In this document: piece after piece, positions 14,903 through 24,076 of the stretch | Numbering within the stretch: the stretch's first letter is position 1 | How the letters are laid out: every line of letters begins with the position of its first letter | Assembly (NCBI RefSeq): GCF_018324205.1 | Contig: NZ_AP023356.1 | Coordinates: 5,500,001-5,564,000 of the forward strand | Origin: Actinoplanes ianthinogenes | GTDB taxonomy: Bacteria > Actinomycetota > Actinomycetes > Mycobacteriales > Micromonosporaceae | Direction of reading: 5' to 3' | Length of the DNA: 64,000 nt | Notes under the pieces: model-generated | What the model was told of the DNA's origin: nothing | Seen by the model: the letters and a program-made list of their open reading frames with translations, nothing else | The model's database searches: none | Translations under genes and position numbers: made by a program

Positions 14903-16744
14903 TCAGGAGACCGTGGTGATGCGGTTGGCCGGGCCCGGCTGGACCGTGCCGGCGCCGAGGTACGCGGTCAGCGCGTCGACGTCGAAGCCCGGAGCGGTCA
15001 CCACCAGCGACGGGTCGACGACCAGCTTGCTGAAGTTGTCGCCGCCGTTGGCCAGGAAGTTGTTCACCGTGACCCGGTACGTGGTGGCCGGGTCGATCGG
15101 GGTGCCGTTCAGCGCCAGGTTGCTGACCTTGGAGCCGAGCGGAGCCGAGGCGCTCCAGGTGTAGGTGAAGCCCGCCGAGACCTGGAGGATCTTGGTGGTG
15201 TTCTGGCCCGCGTAGCCGGCGAACTGCTGCTCCAGCACCTCCTTGAGCTGCGCGCCGGTGAGCGGCTCGGTGGTCACCAGGTTGTTGAACGGCTGCACGG
15301 TGAACGCCTCGCCGTAGGTGACCTGGCCGTAGGCCTCACCGCCGGACGACTGGTCGGCGTCCAGGTCGGCCCGGATGCCACCCGGGTTCATCAGCGCGAT
15401 CTGCGCGCCGGCGCTCGTCGTGTACTTCAGCTGGGCGTCCGCGATCACGTCGCCGAGCGGGCTCTCGCCGGCCGCGTTGTTGGTGCGCACGATGTCGCCG
15501 GAGATGCTGCCGACCAGCTTGTTGGCGATCGGGGCGACCGCGACGCGGTACTTGTCGGCCACCTTCTTCGCCGCCGGGTCGACGGTGTCCGGGTTCTTCA
15601 GGTAGACGCCGGACGCGTCCTTCTTCCAGCCGCCGTTGCCGTCCGGCACGCCGTTCTCCACGATCACGTTCTTCGCGGTGATCTCGGCGAACCTGCCGGT
15701 GCGCTTGTCCAGCGAGTAGTCGATGTCGGTGATCAGCTGGCCGTTGGTCCCGGCGCTGGTCACCACGGTGTCGGTGCCGGCCTTGTTCGGCAGCTTGCAG
15801 GAGTAGAACCGGTGGGTGTGCCCGGACACCACGATGCCGATCTCCGGGTTCAGCCCGGCCACGATCGGCACGACGGCGCCGGAGAAGTTCACGCAGTCCG
15901 AGACGCCGGGGGTGGGCGTGGCGGTGCCCTGCGCGCCGCCCTCGTGCAGCAGCAGCACCTGGGCCCTGACGCCGAACAGCTTGAGGATCCGGCTCCACTT
16001 GTTGGCCGTCTCCACCTCGTCGGTGAAGTGCACGTTCGTGATGCCGGCCGGGTTCACGATGCCGGCCGTGCCCTCCAGCGTCATGCCGATGAAGCCGACC
16101 GGCACGCCACCGACGAACCTGATGTCGACCGGCGGCAGGATCGGGCGCCCGGTCTTGTTGTCGATGGTGTTCGCCGCGAGGTAGCTGAATTTCGCCCCGC
16201 CGAAGCCGTCGCCGTCCTGGCAGCCGTCGACCGGGTGGCAGCCGCCGCGCTGCATCCGGATCAGCTCGGCCACGCCCTCGTCGAACTCGTGGTTGCCCAC
16301 CGAGCTGACCTGGAGGCCGACGGTGTTCATCAGCTCGATCGTCGGCTCGTCGTGGAACGCGGCGCTGACCAGCGGGGTCGCGCCGATCAGGTCACCGGCG
16401 CCGACCGTGGTGGTCTGCCGCCCCTCGGCCTTGGCCTCGGCACGCAACTTCTTGAGGTACGTCGCGAGGTACTCCACACCGCCGGCCGGGGTGCTGGTGC
16501 CGCTCGCGTTGACCACCGCGCCGCTGCCGGTGGGTGGGTCGATCGCGCCGTGGAAGTCGTTGTAGCTGAGGAACTGGCCCTTGACCAGGGCAGTGCCCTT
16601 GCCGGCGCCGTACGACGCGGTCACCGGGGCGAACTCGGCGGGTGGCGCGGCGGTGGCCGACTGGGTGGGCACCGTGCTGAGCGCGCCGGCGACGGCGAGC
16701 GCGACCGCCGGCACGGCGATCCGCCGCCGTAGCGGAGATGTCAT
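14903..16744 (-). CDS. Secreted 5'-nucleotidase / metallophosphatase
   Basis: 613 residues with a signal peptide ending near SATAAP. The N-terminal calcineurin-like domain binds two metals: YNDFHG (D, H), GAGDLIGA (D), VGNHEFDEG (N, H), LLHEGG and SGHTHRFY (H, H). The C-terminal 5'-nucleotidase domain (LGDVIADAQL, MNPGGIRADL, FNNLVTTEPLTGAQL) binds the nucleotide. It probably releases phosphate and nucleosides from extracellular nucleotides. Monocistronic, with its own terminator, and divergent from pcrA. Confidence 0.92.
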   Translation of the reverse strand: MTSPLRRRIAVPAVALAVAGALSTVPTQSATAAPPAEFAPVTASYGAGKGTALVKGQFLSYNDFHGAIDPPTGSGAVVNASGTSTPAGGVEYLATYLKKLRAEAKAEGRQTTTVGAGDLIGATPLVSAAFHDEPTIELMNTVGLQVSSVGNHEFDEGVAELIRMQRGGCHPVDGCQDGDGFGGAKFSYLAANTIDNKTGRPILPPVDIRFVGGVPVGFIGMTLEGTAGIVNPAGITNVHFTDEVETANKWSRILKLFGVRAQVLLLHEGGAQGTATPTPGVSDCVNFSGAVVPIVAGLNPEIGIVVSGHTHRFYSCKLPNKAGTDTVVTSAGTNGQLITDIDYSLDKRTGRFAEITAKNVIVENGVPDGNGGWKKDASGVYLKNPDTVDPAAKKVADKYRVAVAPIANKLVGSISGDIVRTNNAAGESPLGDVIADAQLKYTTSAGAQIALMNPGGIRADLDADQSSGGEAYGQVTYGEAFTVQPFNNLVTTEPLTGAQLKEVLEQQFAGYAGQNTTKILQVSAGFTYTWSASAPLGSKVSNLALNGTPIDPATTYRVTVNNFLANGGDNFSKLVVDPSLVVTAPGFDVDALTAYLGAGTVQPGPANRITTVS

Positions 16745-16897
16745 GATATTCGATCCCTCGGTCGGAGTGGACGGTCATGTGACTCGATCAGCCTGGTGGA
16801 TCAGCGGGGTGGGCGCCACCACTTCCCGGTGACAAGTCGATTGCCGGACACCGATGGACGCGCCGCCACGGTGCGATTTCCTGTCGGAGGGGCGGCA

Positions 16898-16903
16898 TAC
16901 ACT
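16898..16903 (+). promoter_or_regulatory. Candidate -10 box for a leaderless pcrA transcript
   Basis: ATACACT sits about ten bases before the ATG at 16914. A start point about seven bases downstream would fall at or next to the ATG, and there is no ribosome site. Confidence 0.4.
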
Positions 16904-16913
16904 GGCTCCCGCG

Positions 16914-19310
16914 ATGCGACCTTCTTCAGAACCTTCCGACAACGCCCTGTTCGCGCTGCCCACGGTGGCCCCGCCGGCACCCGTCGTGCAGCGCGCGCCG
17001 CGTCCCGCCGTCGACCCGGAGTCGCTGCTGGTGGGGCTGAACGGCCCGCAGCGCGACGCGGTGACCCACGCCGGTGGGCCGCTGCTGATCGTGGCCGGTG
17101 CGGGCTCGGGCAAGACCCGGGTGCTCACCCACCGGATCGCCTACCTGCTGGCCAAGCGGGACGTGCATCCCGGCGAGATCATCGCGATCACGTTCACCAA
17201 CAAGGCGGCCGGCGAGATGAAGGAGCGGGTGGCCCACCTGGTCGGCCCGCGCGCCCGGCTGATGTGGGTGTCGACGTTCCACTCGGCCTGCGTCCGGATC
17301 CTGCGGGCCGAGCATGAGCACGCCGGGCTGAAAAGCACCTTCTCCATCTACGACGCGGACGACTCCCGCCGCCTGATGCAGATGGTGGCCCGGGAGCTGG
17401 ACCTGGACCCGAAGCGGTACACCGCCCGCGGCCTCGCCGCCCAGGTGTCGAACCTGAAGAACGAGCTGGTCGACCCGGAGGAGTTCAAGCAGAAGGCCAA
17501 GGGCCCCAACGAGCGGGCCGTCGCCGAGGCCTACGAGCTCTATCAGCGCCGCCTCAAGGAGGCGCACGCGCTGGACTTCGACGACATCATCATGGCCGTG
17601 GTGCACCTGTTCCAGTCGCACCCGCTGGTCGCCGAGGCCTACCGCCGCCGGTTCCGGCACGTCCTGGTCGACGAGTACCAGGACACCAACCACGCGCAGT
17701 ACACGCTGATCCGGGAACTGGTCGGCACCGAGGACCCGTCGGAGCTCTGCGTCGTCGGTGACGCGGACCAGTCGATCTACGCGTTCCGCGGCGCGACGAT
17801 CCGCAACATCCTGGAGTTCGAGCGCGACTACCCGGACGCCCGCACCATCCTGCTGGAGCAGAACTACCGCTCCACCCAGACCATCCTGTCCGCGGCCAAC
17901 GCGGTGATCGACCGGAACACCTCGCGCAAGCCCAAACGTCTCTGGAGCGACCAGGGCGCCGGCGAGCAGATCGTCGGCTACGTGGCCGACACCGAGCACG
18001 CCGAGGCCGACTGGGTGGCGCGGGAGATCGACCGGCTGTCCGACCGGCACGAGGTGCGTCCCGGCGACGTGGCCGTCTTCTATCGCACCAACAACCAGTC
18101 CCGGGTGTTCGAGGAGGTGTTCATCCGCGTCGGCCTGCCCTACAAGGTGGTCGGCGGGGTGCGCTTCTACGAGCGCAAGGAGGTGCGCGACGCGCTGGCC
18201 TACCTGCGCGCGATCGTGAACGAGGACGACACGGTCAGCGTCCGCCGGGTGCTGAACACGCCGAAACGCGGGATCGGCGACCGGGCCGAGGCCTGCGTCG
18301 AGGCGCTGTCGAACCGGGACCGGATCTCGTTCGGCCAGGCGCTGCGGCACGCGCGCAACGCCCCGGGCATCTCCACCCGGGCGGCGAACAGCATCGGCGA
18401 CTTCGTGCAGCTGCTCGACGACCTGCGGGAGCTGTCGGTGACCGCCCCGCCGGAGGAGGTGCTGGAGTCGGTGTTGCAGCGCTCCGGCCTGCTCAGCGAG
18501 CTGGAGGAGAGCCTCGACCCGCAGGACCAGGGCCGGGTGGAGAACCTTCAGGAGCTGGTCAGCGTGGCCCGGGAGTACACCGAGCGGGTGGAGGCGCAGG
18601 AGGACGAGACGGCCACCCTGGCCGGCTTCCTCGAGCAGGTCGCGCTGGTCGCCGACGCCGACCAGATCCCCACCGACGACCCCGACCACCAGGGCGTGGT
18701 CACCCTGATGACGCTGCACACGGCGAAAGGCCTGGAGTTCCCGGTGGTCTTCCTCACCGGCCTGGAGGACGGTGTCTTCCCGCACATGCGGGCGATGTCC
18801 GACAACGCCGAGCTGGAGGAGGAGCGCCGGTTGGCCTATGTCGGGATCACCCGCGCCCGGCAGCGGCTCTACCTGTCCCGGGCGGTCACCCGGTCCGCCT
18901 GGGGCCAGCCGCAGTACAACCCGCCGTCCCGGTTCACCGACGAGCTGCCGGCCGAGCTGGTCCGCTGGGAGCGGACCGGTGGGTCGTACACGTCCTGGTC
19001 GGGCACCGGTGGCGGGGTGGGCGGCCGCGGTGGCGGGGACCGTCAGCGCGGCGGTGGCTTCGCCGGGGGCACGCCCAAGGCGCAGCGCATCGCCGAGCGG
19101 CTCGGCATCGACGCCAGCAAACTGGCCACCGCCAGCGACCTCAAGCAGACGCCGAAAGTGGCGCCCGGCGACCGGGTCAATCACCAGCGATATGGGTTGG
19201 GCCGGGTGGTCGTGGTCGAGGGGCAGGGGCCGGGGGCCCGGGCGCAGATCGACTTCGGCGATCAGGTGATGTGGCTGATCCTGCGGCACGCCCCGATCGA
19301 AAAGATCTAG
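16914..19310 (+). CDS. pcrA: ATP-dependent DNA helicase PcrA/UvrD
   Basis: About 798 residues, a full superfamily 1A helicase. Q motif LNGPQRDAV, Walker A GAGSGKT, motif Ia ITFTNKAAGEMKERV, Walker B VLVDEYQDTN, motif III DADQSIYAFRGA, motif IV LEQNYRS, motif V TLHTAKGLEFP and motif VI YVGITRARQRL are all present. The C-terminal tail carries a Gly/Arg-rich linker, then the conserved PGDRVNHQRYGLGRVV domain that contacts RNA polymerase in PcrA. ATG 16914 is preferred to GTG/ATG 16854 because of the nearby -10 box. Acts in nucleotide excision repair and in removing stalled complexes. Confidence 0.95.
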   Translation: MRPSSEPSDNALFALPTVAPPAPVVQRAPRPAVDPESLLVGLNGPQRDAVTHAGGPLLIVAGAGSGKTRVLTHRIAYLLAKRDVHPGEIIAITFTNKAAGEMKERVAHLVGPRARLMWVSTFHSACVRILRAEHEHAGLKSTFSIYDADDSRRLMQMVARELDLDPKRYTARGLAAQVSNLKNELVDPEEFKQKAKGPNERAVAEAYELYQRRLKEAHALDFDDIIMAVVHLFQSHPLVAEAYRRRFRHVLVDEYQDTNHAQYTLIRELVGTEDPSELCVVGDADQSIYAFRGATIRNILEFERDYPDARTILLEQNYRSTQTILSAANAVIDRNTSRKPKRLWSDQGAGEQIVGYVADTEHAEADWVAREIDRLSDRHEVRPGDVAVFYRTNNQSRVFEEVFIRVGLPYKVVGGVRFYERKEVRDALAYLRAIVNEDDTVSVRRVLNTPKRGIGDRAEACVEALSNRDRISFGQALRHARNAPGISTRAANSIGDFVQLLDDLRELSVTAPPEEVLESVLQRSGLLSELEESLDPQDQGRVENLQELVSVAREYTERVEAQEDETATLAGFLEQVALVADADQIPTDDPDHQGVVTLMTLHTAKGLEFPVVFLTGLEDGVFPHMRAMSDNAELEEERRLAYVGITRARQRLYLSRAVTRSAWGQPQYNPPSRFTDELPAELVRWERTGGSYTSWSGTGGGVGGRGGGDRQRGGGFAGGTPKAQRIAERLGIDASKLATASDLKQTPKVAPGDRVNHQRYGLGRVVVVEGQGPGARAQIDFGDQVMWLILRHAPIEKI

Positions 19311-19359
19311 ACCCGCTTTTTTCGTACGCGGTCAGCACGCGTTCTTCAGCACGTGCGTC

Positions 19360-20346
19360 GTGCGTGCCGGCCGGATGTTCTCGCTGTCCTGGTTGACTGG
19401 CCGGATGCGGATCGCGGAGATGCAGGGCATCGCGGAGGCGCTGGGCAGCAAGATCGTGACGACGTCCGTGCTGGCGGGCGGCTTCTCTCACGAGACGTGC
19501 CTGCTCACGCTCGCCGAGGGACGCGTCGTCGCGCGTTTCGGAGGGACCGACCCGGTGATCGAGGCAGGGGTCATGGCCGCTGCCCGCCGGCATGTGCCGG
19601 TTCCGGATGTCGTGCTGGTCGTGCCCGCCGGCGATGAGCTCGGACGGCCCGCGATGGTCATCGAGTACGTGGACGGCCTGGTGCTGAGCGGGGTGCTCGA
19701 TCGGGGTGACCTCGGCCGATCGGAGCTCGCCGAACTCGGAGCGGAGGTCGGCGCGGCCGTCGCCGGGGTCGCCGCGGTCACGTTCGACCGGCGAGGCTTC
19801 TTCGCGGACGGTGGCCTCACCGTCAAGGAGGAACAGCCGTGGTCGCGGCAGCTGGCCGAGGTCGCCGAGAGCTGTATGGCCGCGGTTCCCGAGAGCCGCC
19901 TCGACGGCGTGACCCGCCGTGATTGGGTGCGGTTGTGCGAGGTCAGCGCGCCACTGCTGGCGACCGTCGACGGTCACACCCGGCTGGTGCATGCCGACGT
20001 CAACCCGAAGAACGTCCTGGTCTCCCGAGCAGGCGGCGGCTGGCGGGTGGCCGCGCTGCTGGACTGGGAGTTCAGCTACTCCGGTTGCCCGTACGGCGAT
20101 GCCGCGAACATGCTCCGGTTCGGCGCCGACTATCCCGCCGGCTTCCTGGACGGATTCCGTGCGGGCTTCGCCGCCCACCAGCCCGCGGACCTGCCGCTGG
20201 TCGAGGGCTGGGCTCATCTCGGCCGGGTTCTGGACATGTTTGCGTTGAGTGATCTCGTGACTCGCCCGGTGGGACACGTCGTCGCCGACCAGGCCGCCGA
20301 GCAGATCCGGCTCTGGGTCCGGCAGGGCGTGCCGGACCAACCTTGA
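19360..20346 (+). CDS. Aminoglycoside-phosphotransferase-fold kinase-like protein
   Basis: 328 residues. The bi-lobed kinase-like fold is recognisable: VIEYVDG hinge, catalytic loop LVHADVNPKNVLV (H-x-D-x4-N) and metal-binding LLDWEFSY. The substrate is unknown; family members phosphorylate antibiotics, sugars or small metabolites. No ribosome site marks the start, and ATG 19375 or ATG 19405 (MRIAEMQ) are as likely as 19360. Stands alone between pcrA and a small helical protein gene. Confidence 0.8.
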   Translation: MRAGRMFSLSWLTGRMRIAEMQGIAEALGSKIVTTSVLAGGFSHETCLLTLAEGRVVARFGGTDPVIEAGVMAAARRHVPVPDVVLVVPAGDELGRPAMVIEYVDGLVLSGVLDRGDLGRSELAELGAEVGAAVAGVAAVTFDRRGFFADGGLTVKEEQPWSRQLAEVAESCMAAVPESRLDGVTRRDWVRLCEVSAPLLATVDGHTRLVHADVNPKNVLVSRAGGGWRVAALLDWEFSYSGCPYGDAANMLRFGADYPAGFLDGFRAGFAAHQPADLPLVEGWAHLGRVLDMFALSDLVTRPVGHVVADQAAEQIRLWVRQGVPDQP

Positions 20347-20521
20347 CGTCCGTGCTGGCAGCCTTTCTCCGCTGCTTCCCGGGTCCGGGTGATCAGCGCG
20401 GCTCGGCGTGCATGTCGTCCGCGATGCTTGACCCTCGACCTGGTTGAGGGGCGAAGCTCTGTCCCGGGTTGGACGACGTGCGGTTCTGCGCGTCGCGGGA
20501 CCGCTGACCGGAGGACGAGCC

Positions 20522-20992
20522 GTGACCGATGTCGTGATGGAAGAGATCCGCAAGGCCCAGGAGCTGAACGTCGCCGGCGACAAGGCCGGTGCCCGCGCTG
20601 CCCTGGAGCGTCTGTGGGGGACCACCGAGGATCCCCTTCACCGGTGCACCATCGCCCACTACCTCGCTGACCAGCAGGACTCGGTGGAAGACGAGCTGCG
20701 GTGGGACGAGCTCGCGCTCGCGGCGTTCCCGGATCTCACCGACGAGCGGACCCGCGCTGGTGACGATTCCTGGCGGGCGCGGGCGTTCCTGCCTTCTCTG
20801 CACCTCAATCTGGCCGACGTCCACCGCCGGGCCGGACACGAGAAGGAGGCGCGGCAGTTCTTGGGCGAGGCCACCGCTGCGCTCGACGAGCTCCCGGCGG
20901 ATGACTACGGCGCCATGATCCGCGACGCCCTCAGCAAGGTCCGCGAGGCAATCGAGGCCGGCTCGACCGCACCCTTGGTCCCGACGACGTAG
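20522..20992 (+). CDS. Small helical repeat (TPR-like) protein
   Basis: 156 residues, all-helical by pattern: AGDKAGARAALERLW, HRCTIAHYLADQQ, LHLNLADVHRRAGHEKEARQF look like degenerate tetratricopeptide helices. Proteins of this type are common and uncharacterised in actinobacteria. GTG 20522 is chosen since GGAGGAC lies nine bases before it; the upstream ATG at 20444 has none. No partner is obvious in the neighbourhood. Confidence 0.7.
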   Translation: MTDVVMEEIRKAQELNVAGDKAGARAALERLWGTTEDPLHRCTIAHYLADQQDSVEDELRWDELALAAFPDLTDERTRAGDDSWRARAFLPSLHLNLADVHRRAGHEKEARQFLGEATAALDELPADDYGAMIRDALSKVREAIEAGSTAPLVPTT

Positions 20993-21131
20993 GACGCCCG
21001 GCCGACGATGATCACTTCGCCGTGGGAAGGTGCACGATTTCGCATCGGCGGCCGGTGTGCTCGCTGTCGCATCGTGCCGCCTTGTGGCGAACCGCCAGGT
21101 AGACCGCCGGATCGGTGAGCAGCCGCCACTC

Positions 21132-21923
21132 CTAGTGAGGGCCTGCGGCAGCTCCGCAGCCGGAGATGTCCACGCCGTGCTCGTGCATCCAGGCGGTCGG
21201 CTCGACCGGGTTCTTGTAGTGCCCCTGGTGCACCTCGAAGTGCAGGTGCGGGCCGGTCGAGTGGCCGGTCGAGCCCTCGTTGCCGATCTGCTGCCCGGCG
21301 CGGACCGTCTCGCCCACCGTCACGGTGATCTTCGAGAGGTGGCCGTAGTGGGTGAGCCAGCCGTCACCGTGGTCGATCAGGACGGCGTTGCCGTAGCCCT
21401 GGGCCGAGCCGGCCGCCACGATCACGCCGGCGCCGGCCGCGACGATCGGGGTGCCGTCCGGGGCGGCCAGGTCGACGCCGGCGTGCAGGCGGCCCCAGCG
21501 CGGGCCGAAGCAGGAGGTGACCCGGGCCGTCGGGTTGGGATGCACCCAGGCGGCGCCGACGCCGGCCACCGTCACCTTCTTCTCCTTGCGCCGGACCGTG
21601 GCGGGCACGATGGCGGCCTCGGCGGCGGGTTCCCACGCGTGCGTCTTGGCCGGGGCCTCGTCCCCGCTCGGCGGGACGATCGGCAGGGCGGCGGGGGAGT
21701 GCGCGGCGGTGTGCTTCTCGCTGGAGGTGTGTCCCACCGGGGCGGCGTACGCGGCGGCGCCGGCCGCGCCGATCCCGGAGGCCAGGGTGGCGGTCAGCGC
21801 GGTGAGCGAGACGGCGGAACGGCTGCGGGTGGCGAACAGGGCCGGGAAAGCCGGGGCGCGGTGCCGGTGGAGCCGCTCCTGGCGGTGCCGGCCGGTGGTG
21901 CCCGATGCCGAAGTCTGCGGCAC
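21132..21923 (-). CDS. Secreted M23 family metallopeptidase
   Basis: 263 residues. A basic N-terminus and a hydrophobic stretch (AVSLTALTATLASGIGAAGAAAYAA) form a long signal or anchor. After a Pro/Ala-rich linker the LytM domain has its zinc ligands: H and D in RLHAGVDLAAPDG, and HLHFEVH. Likely an endopeptidase cutting peptidoglycan cross-bridges or stems. Downstream of a second M23 gene on the same strand with a 123-base gap, so possibly co-transcribed. Confidence 0.88.
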   Translation of the reverse strand: MPQTSASGTTGRHRQERLHRHRAPAFPALFATRSRSAVSLTALTATLASGIGAAGAAAYAAPVGHTSSEKHTAAHSPAALPIVPPSGDEAPAKTHAWEPAAEAAIVPATVRRKEKKVTVAGVGAAWVHPNPTARVTSCFGPRWGRLHAGVDLAAPDGTPIVAAGAGVIVAAGSAQGYGNAVLIDHGDGWLTHYGHLSKITVTVGETVRAGQQIGNEGSTGHSTGPHLHFEVHQGHYKNPVEPTAWMHEHGVDISGCGAAAGPH

Positions 21924-22046
21924 GCGCGACTCCCCTCCCGACGTCCGTGATCAGTGCTGTCACGGTTCTGTCGGCCCGGGGCGGGGCACGCTGAGGGGTG
22001 TGGCGGGTGGTTCAACCGACCTGCAACCGGGTAGTACCGGGAAAGG

Positions 22047-22802
22047 TCAGGAGGCTGCTTCGGCGGCGGCGAGGCCCGCGTACAGCGACTCCATCTGGAG
22101 CTGGATGTCCACGCCGTGCGGCTTGAGGAAGGTGATCGCGTCGACCGGCTTACCGTCGACGTGGATCTCCAGGTGCAGGTGCGTGCCGTACGAATAACCG
22201 GTGTTGCCCACCTCGCCGATCACCTGCCCGGCCTTGACCACGTCACCCTTTTTCACCAGCAGCCGCCGGGAGTGGGCGTAGATGACCTCGGTGCCGTCGT
22301 CCTGCTGGACGGTGATCGAGTATCCGTAGCCACCGTTGTAACCGGCGGCGGTGACCGTGCCGGCGTGGATCGACTTGTACGGCGTGCCGTCCGGGGCCGC
22401 CAGATCGATGCCGGCGTGCAGCTTGCCGAACCGGACGCCGAACGCCGACGTGAACTGGTAGTCGTCCAGGGGGAGCAGGTAGACCTCGGCGGCGGCCTGC
22501 TCGTCGTTCAGCTTGGTGTTCGCCTTGGCGGCGGTGTCCCGGCTCTCCGAGCGGGAGGCGCGGGTGGCGTCACCGGCACGGCTCTGCAGCGCGTCCGTGG
22601 AGACCTGGGCCTTGTCCAGGGCTGACAGGACGTCCGGGTTGACCGTCTTGGCGTCCGGGAGGTTGGAGGCCGCGCCGAGGGCGACCACACCGGCGCCGAC
22701 GAAGGCGGAGGTGACGACTGCGGCGTAGCGGCTGCGCGGAGGGGTCGGCACACGGCGTCTGCCGCGATAGCGATCGGGCTCAGACGACAAGCGCTGGCGC
22801 AC
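22047..22802 (-). CDS. Membrane-anchored M23 family metallopeptidase
   Basis: 251 residues. One N-terminal hydrophobic helix (YAAVVTSAFVGAGVVALGAA), then a helical, charged linker (about 60-105), then the LytM domain: KLHAGIDLAAPDG (H, D) and GTHLHLEIHVDG (H-x-H). A peptidoglycan hydrolase like its downstream paralogue but with a different linker. GTG 22802 has GGAGGG seven bases upstream. Confidence 0.88.
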   Translation of the reverse strand: MRQRLSSEPDRYRGRRRVPTPPRSRYAAVVTSAFVGAGVVALGAASNLPDAKTVNPDVLSALDKAQVSTDALQSRAGDATRASRSESRDTAAKANTKLNDEQAAAEVYLLPLDDYQFTSAFGVRFGKLHAGIDLAAPDGTPYKSIHAGTVTAAGYNGGYGYSITVQQDDGTEVIYAHSRRLLVKKGDVVKAGQVIGEVGNTGYSYGTHLHLEIHVDGKPVDAITFLKPHGVDIQLQMESLYAGLAAAEAAS

Positions 22803-23185
22803 GAAGGACCCTCCGTCGGTGGCATTGCGGCGGCACGCTCATGGCCCCGCGCAAGCGGTTAACGAGTGTTGGCCGGGCGGTCGCTGGGGGGTGAACCTGT
22901 GCGACAGCCGTGGCCACGGTAACGAAACGGCCGCCGGGTCACAAGTCGCAGCGCCATTTTCGTGACAGTTCCGCGCCGGTATTGATCAGCTATTGTCCGA
23001 ATTGGCCACCTTTCCTTAGGGGGAAATTAGCGACGGTGCGTGATCGCCTATAAAACGGAAAGTAATGTGACCGGAGTAACCATTACTTGGCCGTGTCGCG
23101 GCGGGAGCCGCTACCCGGGGTCCCGGGGCGCGGGTTACCGTTCGTTCAGGTGGGACGTCGAGGTCCCCGGTGTGGAGGGGTTGGC
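22803..23185. other. Divergent regulatory gap between the M23 pair and the B12-binding gene
   Basis: 383 bases without a gene. Its middle (about 22980-23090) is unusually AT-rich for this genome and holds a promoter-like TATAAA and a perfect 8-bp dyad (see next entry). I looked for a c-di-AMP (ydaO) riboswitch on the M23 side and did not find its core. Confidence 0.6.
23049..23088 (+). promoter_or_regulatory. Candidate promoter and operator for the B12-binding gene
   Basis: TATAAA at 23049-23054, with TTAGCG 16 bases upstream, could be a -10/-35 pair. Just downstream AAGTAATG (23060-23067) is repeated inverted as CATTACTT (23081-23088), a position where a repressor would block the start of transcription. 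Confidence 0.45.
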
Positions 23186-23590
23186 ATGCAAGCACGGATC
23201 AGGGTCGTCGTCGCGAAGCCCGGGCTGGACGGGCATGACCGAGGTGCCAAGGTGGTTGCCCGGGCGCTGCGCGACGCCGGCATGGAAGTCGTCTACACCG
23301 GGTTGCACCAGACGCCCGAGCAGATCGTCGAGACGGCCATTCAGGAGGACGCCGACGCGGTCGGCCTGTCGATCCTCTCCGGCGCCCACATGACGTTGTT
23401 CCGCCGCGTGATGGAACTGTTGGCGGAGCGTGATGCCGCGGACATCGTGGTATTCGGTGGCGGCATCATTCCGGAGGATGACATCACGGAATTGGAATCA
23501 CTCGGGGTAGCCAAGGTATTCACGCCGGGTGCGACTACGGCGTCCATCATCGAATGGGTCCGCGCCAATGTCGGGACCCAGGTCGGCTGA
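23186..23590 (+). CDS. Stand-alone cobalamin-binding protein, mutase small-subunit type
   Basis: 134 residues, the C-terminal B12 domain of methylmalonyl-CoA-type mutases as a separate protein. The base-off signature DGHDRG (D-x-H-x2-G) supplies the axial His, and SILSGAHM and VFGGGIIP form the rest of the pocket. It would pair with a separate large subunit, as isobutyryl-CoA mutase small subunits do; that gene is not in this window. ATG 23186 has GGAGGGG upstream; the in-frame GTG 23087 is rejected. A terminator follows. Confidence 0.85.
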   Translation: MQARIRVVVAKPGLDGHDRGAKVVARALRDAGMEVVYTGLHQTPEQIVETAIQEDADAVGLSILSGAHMTLFRRVMELLAERDAADIVVFGGGIIPEDDITELESLGVAKVFTPGATTASIIEWVRANVGTQVG

Positions 23591-23618
23591 GCACCGATCC
23601 GGCTGAGCAGAAAAAGGG

Positions 23619-23655
23619 AGAGGCCGGACGCACCCCTCACACGTCCGGCCCCTCT
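23619..23655 (+). terminator. Terminator after the B12-binding gene
   Basis: GGCCGGACG (23622-23630) pairs with CGTCCGGCC (23642-23650), extended by flanking GAG/CTC bases. Confidence 0.75.
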
Positions 23656-24076
23656 ATGCGCGATGCCCCGCCGCCACCCCTCGACCGACAGGGCATCGGC
23701 CGTTCTCATCCGCGGGCCCGTGTAGCACCTCGCTGACATCACACTCAACGACGCCCTTCTTCACCGGGTTACGCATGGGCTGGTGACTTTTTCTGACCAG
23801 TTGCCGGAGAGTCACGTCAGTCACTGGCGCGCACAGTCGTCCCGACCGTCCCGGAGCTGCGATTTCGTCCCTCTGGTGTGTGGTCTTGCACACGGTGTAC
23901 CCGCGCGGGCACGGGGCCCGATTCGGTCGCTAGTCTGCGGATGAGGGCCATTCGGCAGGACCGCGGATGGCCGACATCCTCGCTGGCGGCGCACATGCGA
24001 CGCGCCGCGCACACAACAGGTCGGGACGCAACGGTGCGGCTTGCCGGCGCTTGGCGTCGCGAGCGAAAGGAGACAC
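23656..24076. other. Leader/promoter region of sucCD
   Basis: About 420 bases with no convincing gene; the frames through it lack ribosome sites and domains. A TAGTCT hexamer near 23931 could be a -10 element for sucC. Nothing else stands out. Confidence 0.5.

Noticed and set aside
22803..23185. c-di-AMP (ydaO) riboswitch upstream of the M23 peptidase
   Set aside because: Such switches often precede actinobacterial cell-wall hydrolases, but the GGGGTGAATC and CCCGTCAGCTAACC cores are absent on the right strand; a GGGGGTGAACC on the plus strand is isolated.
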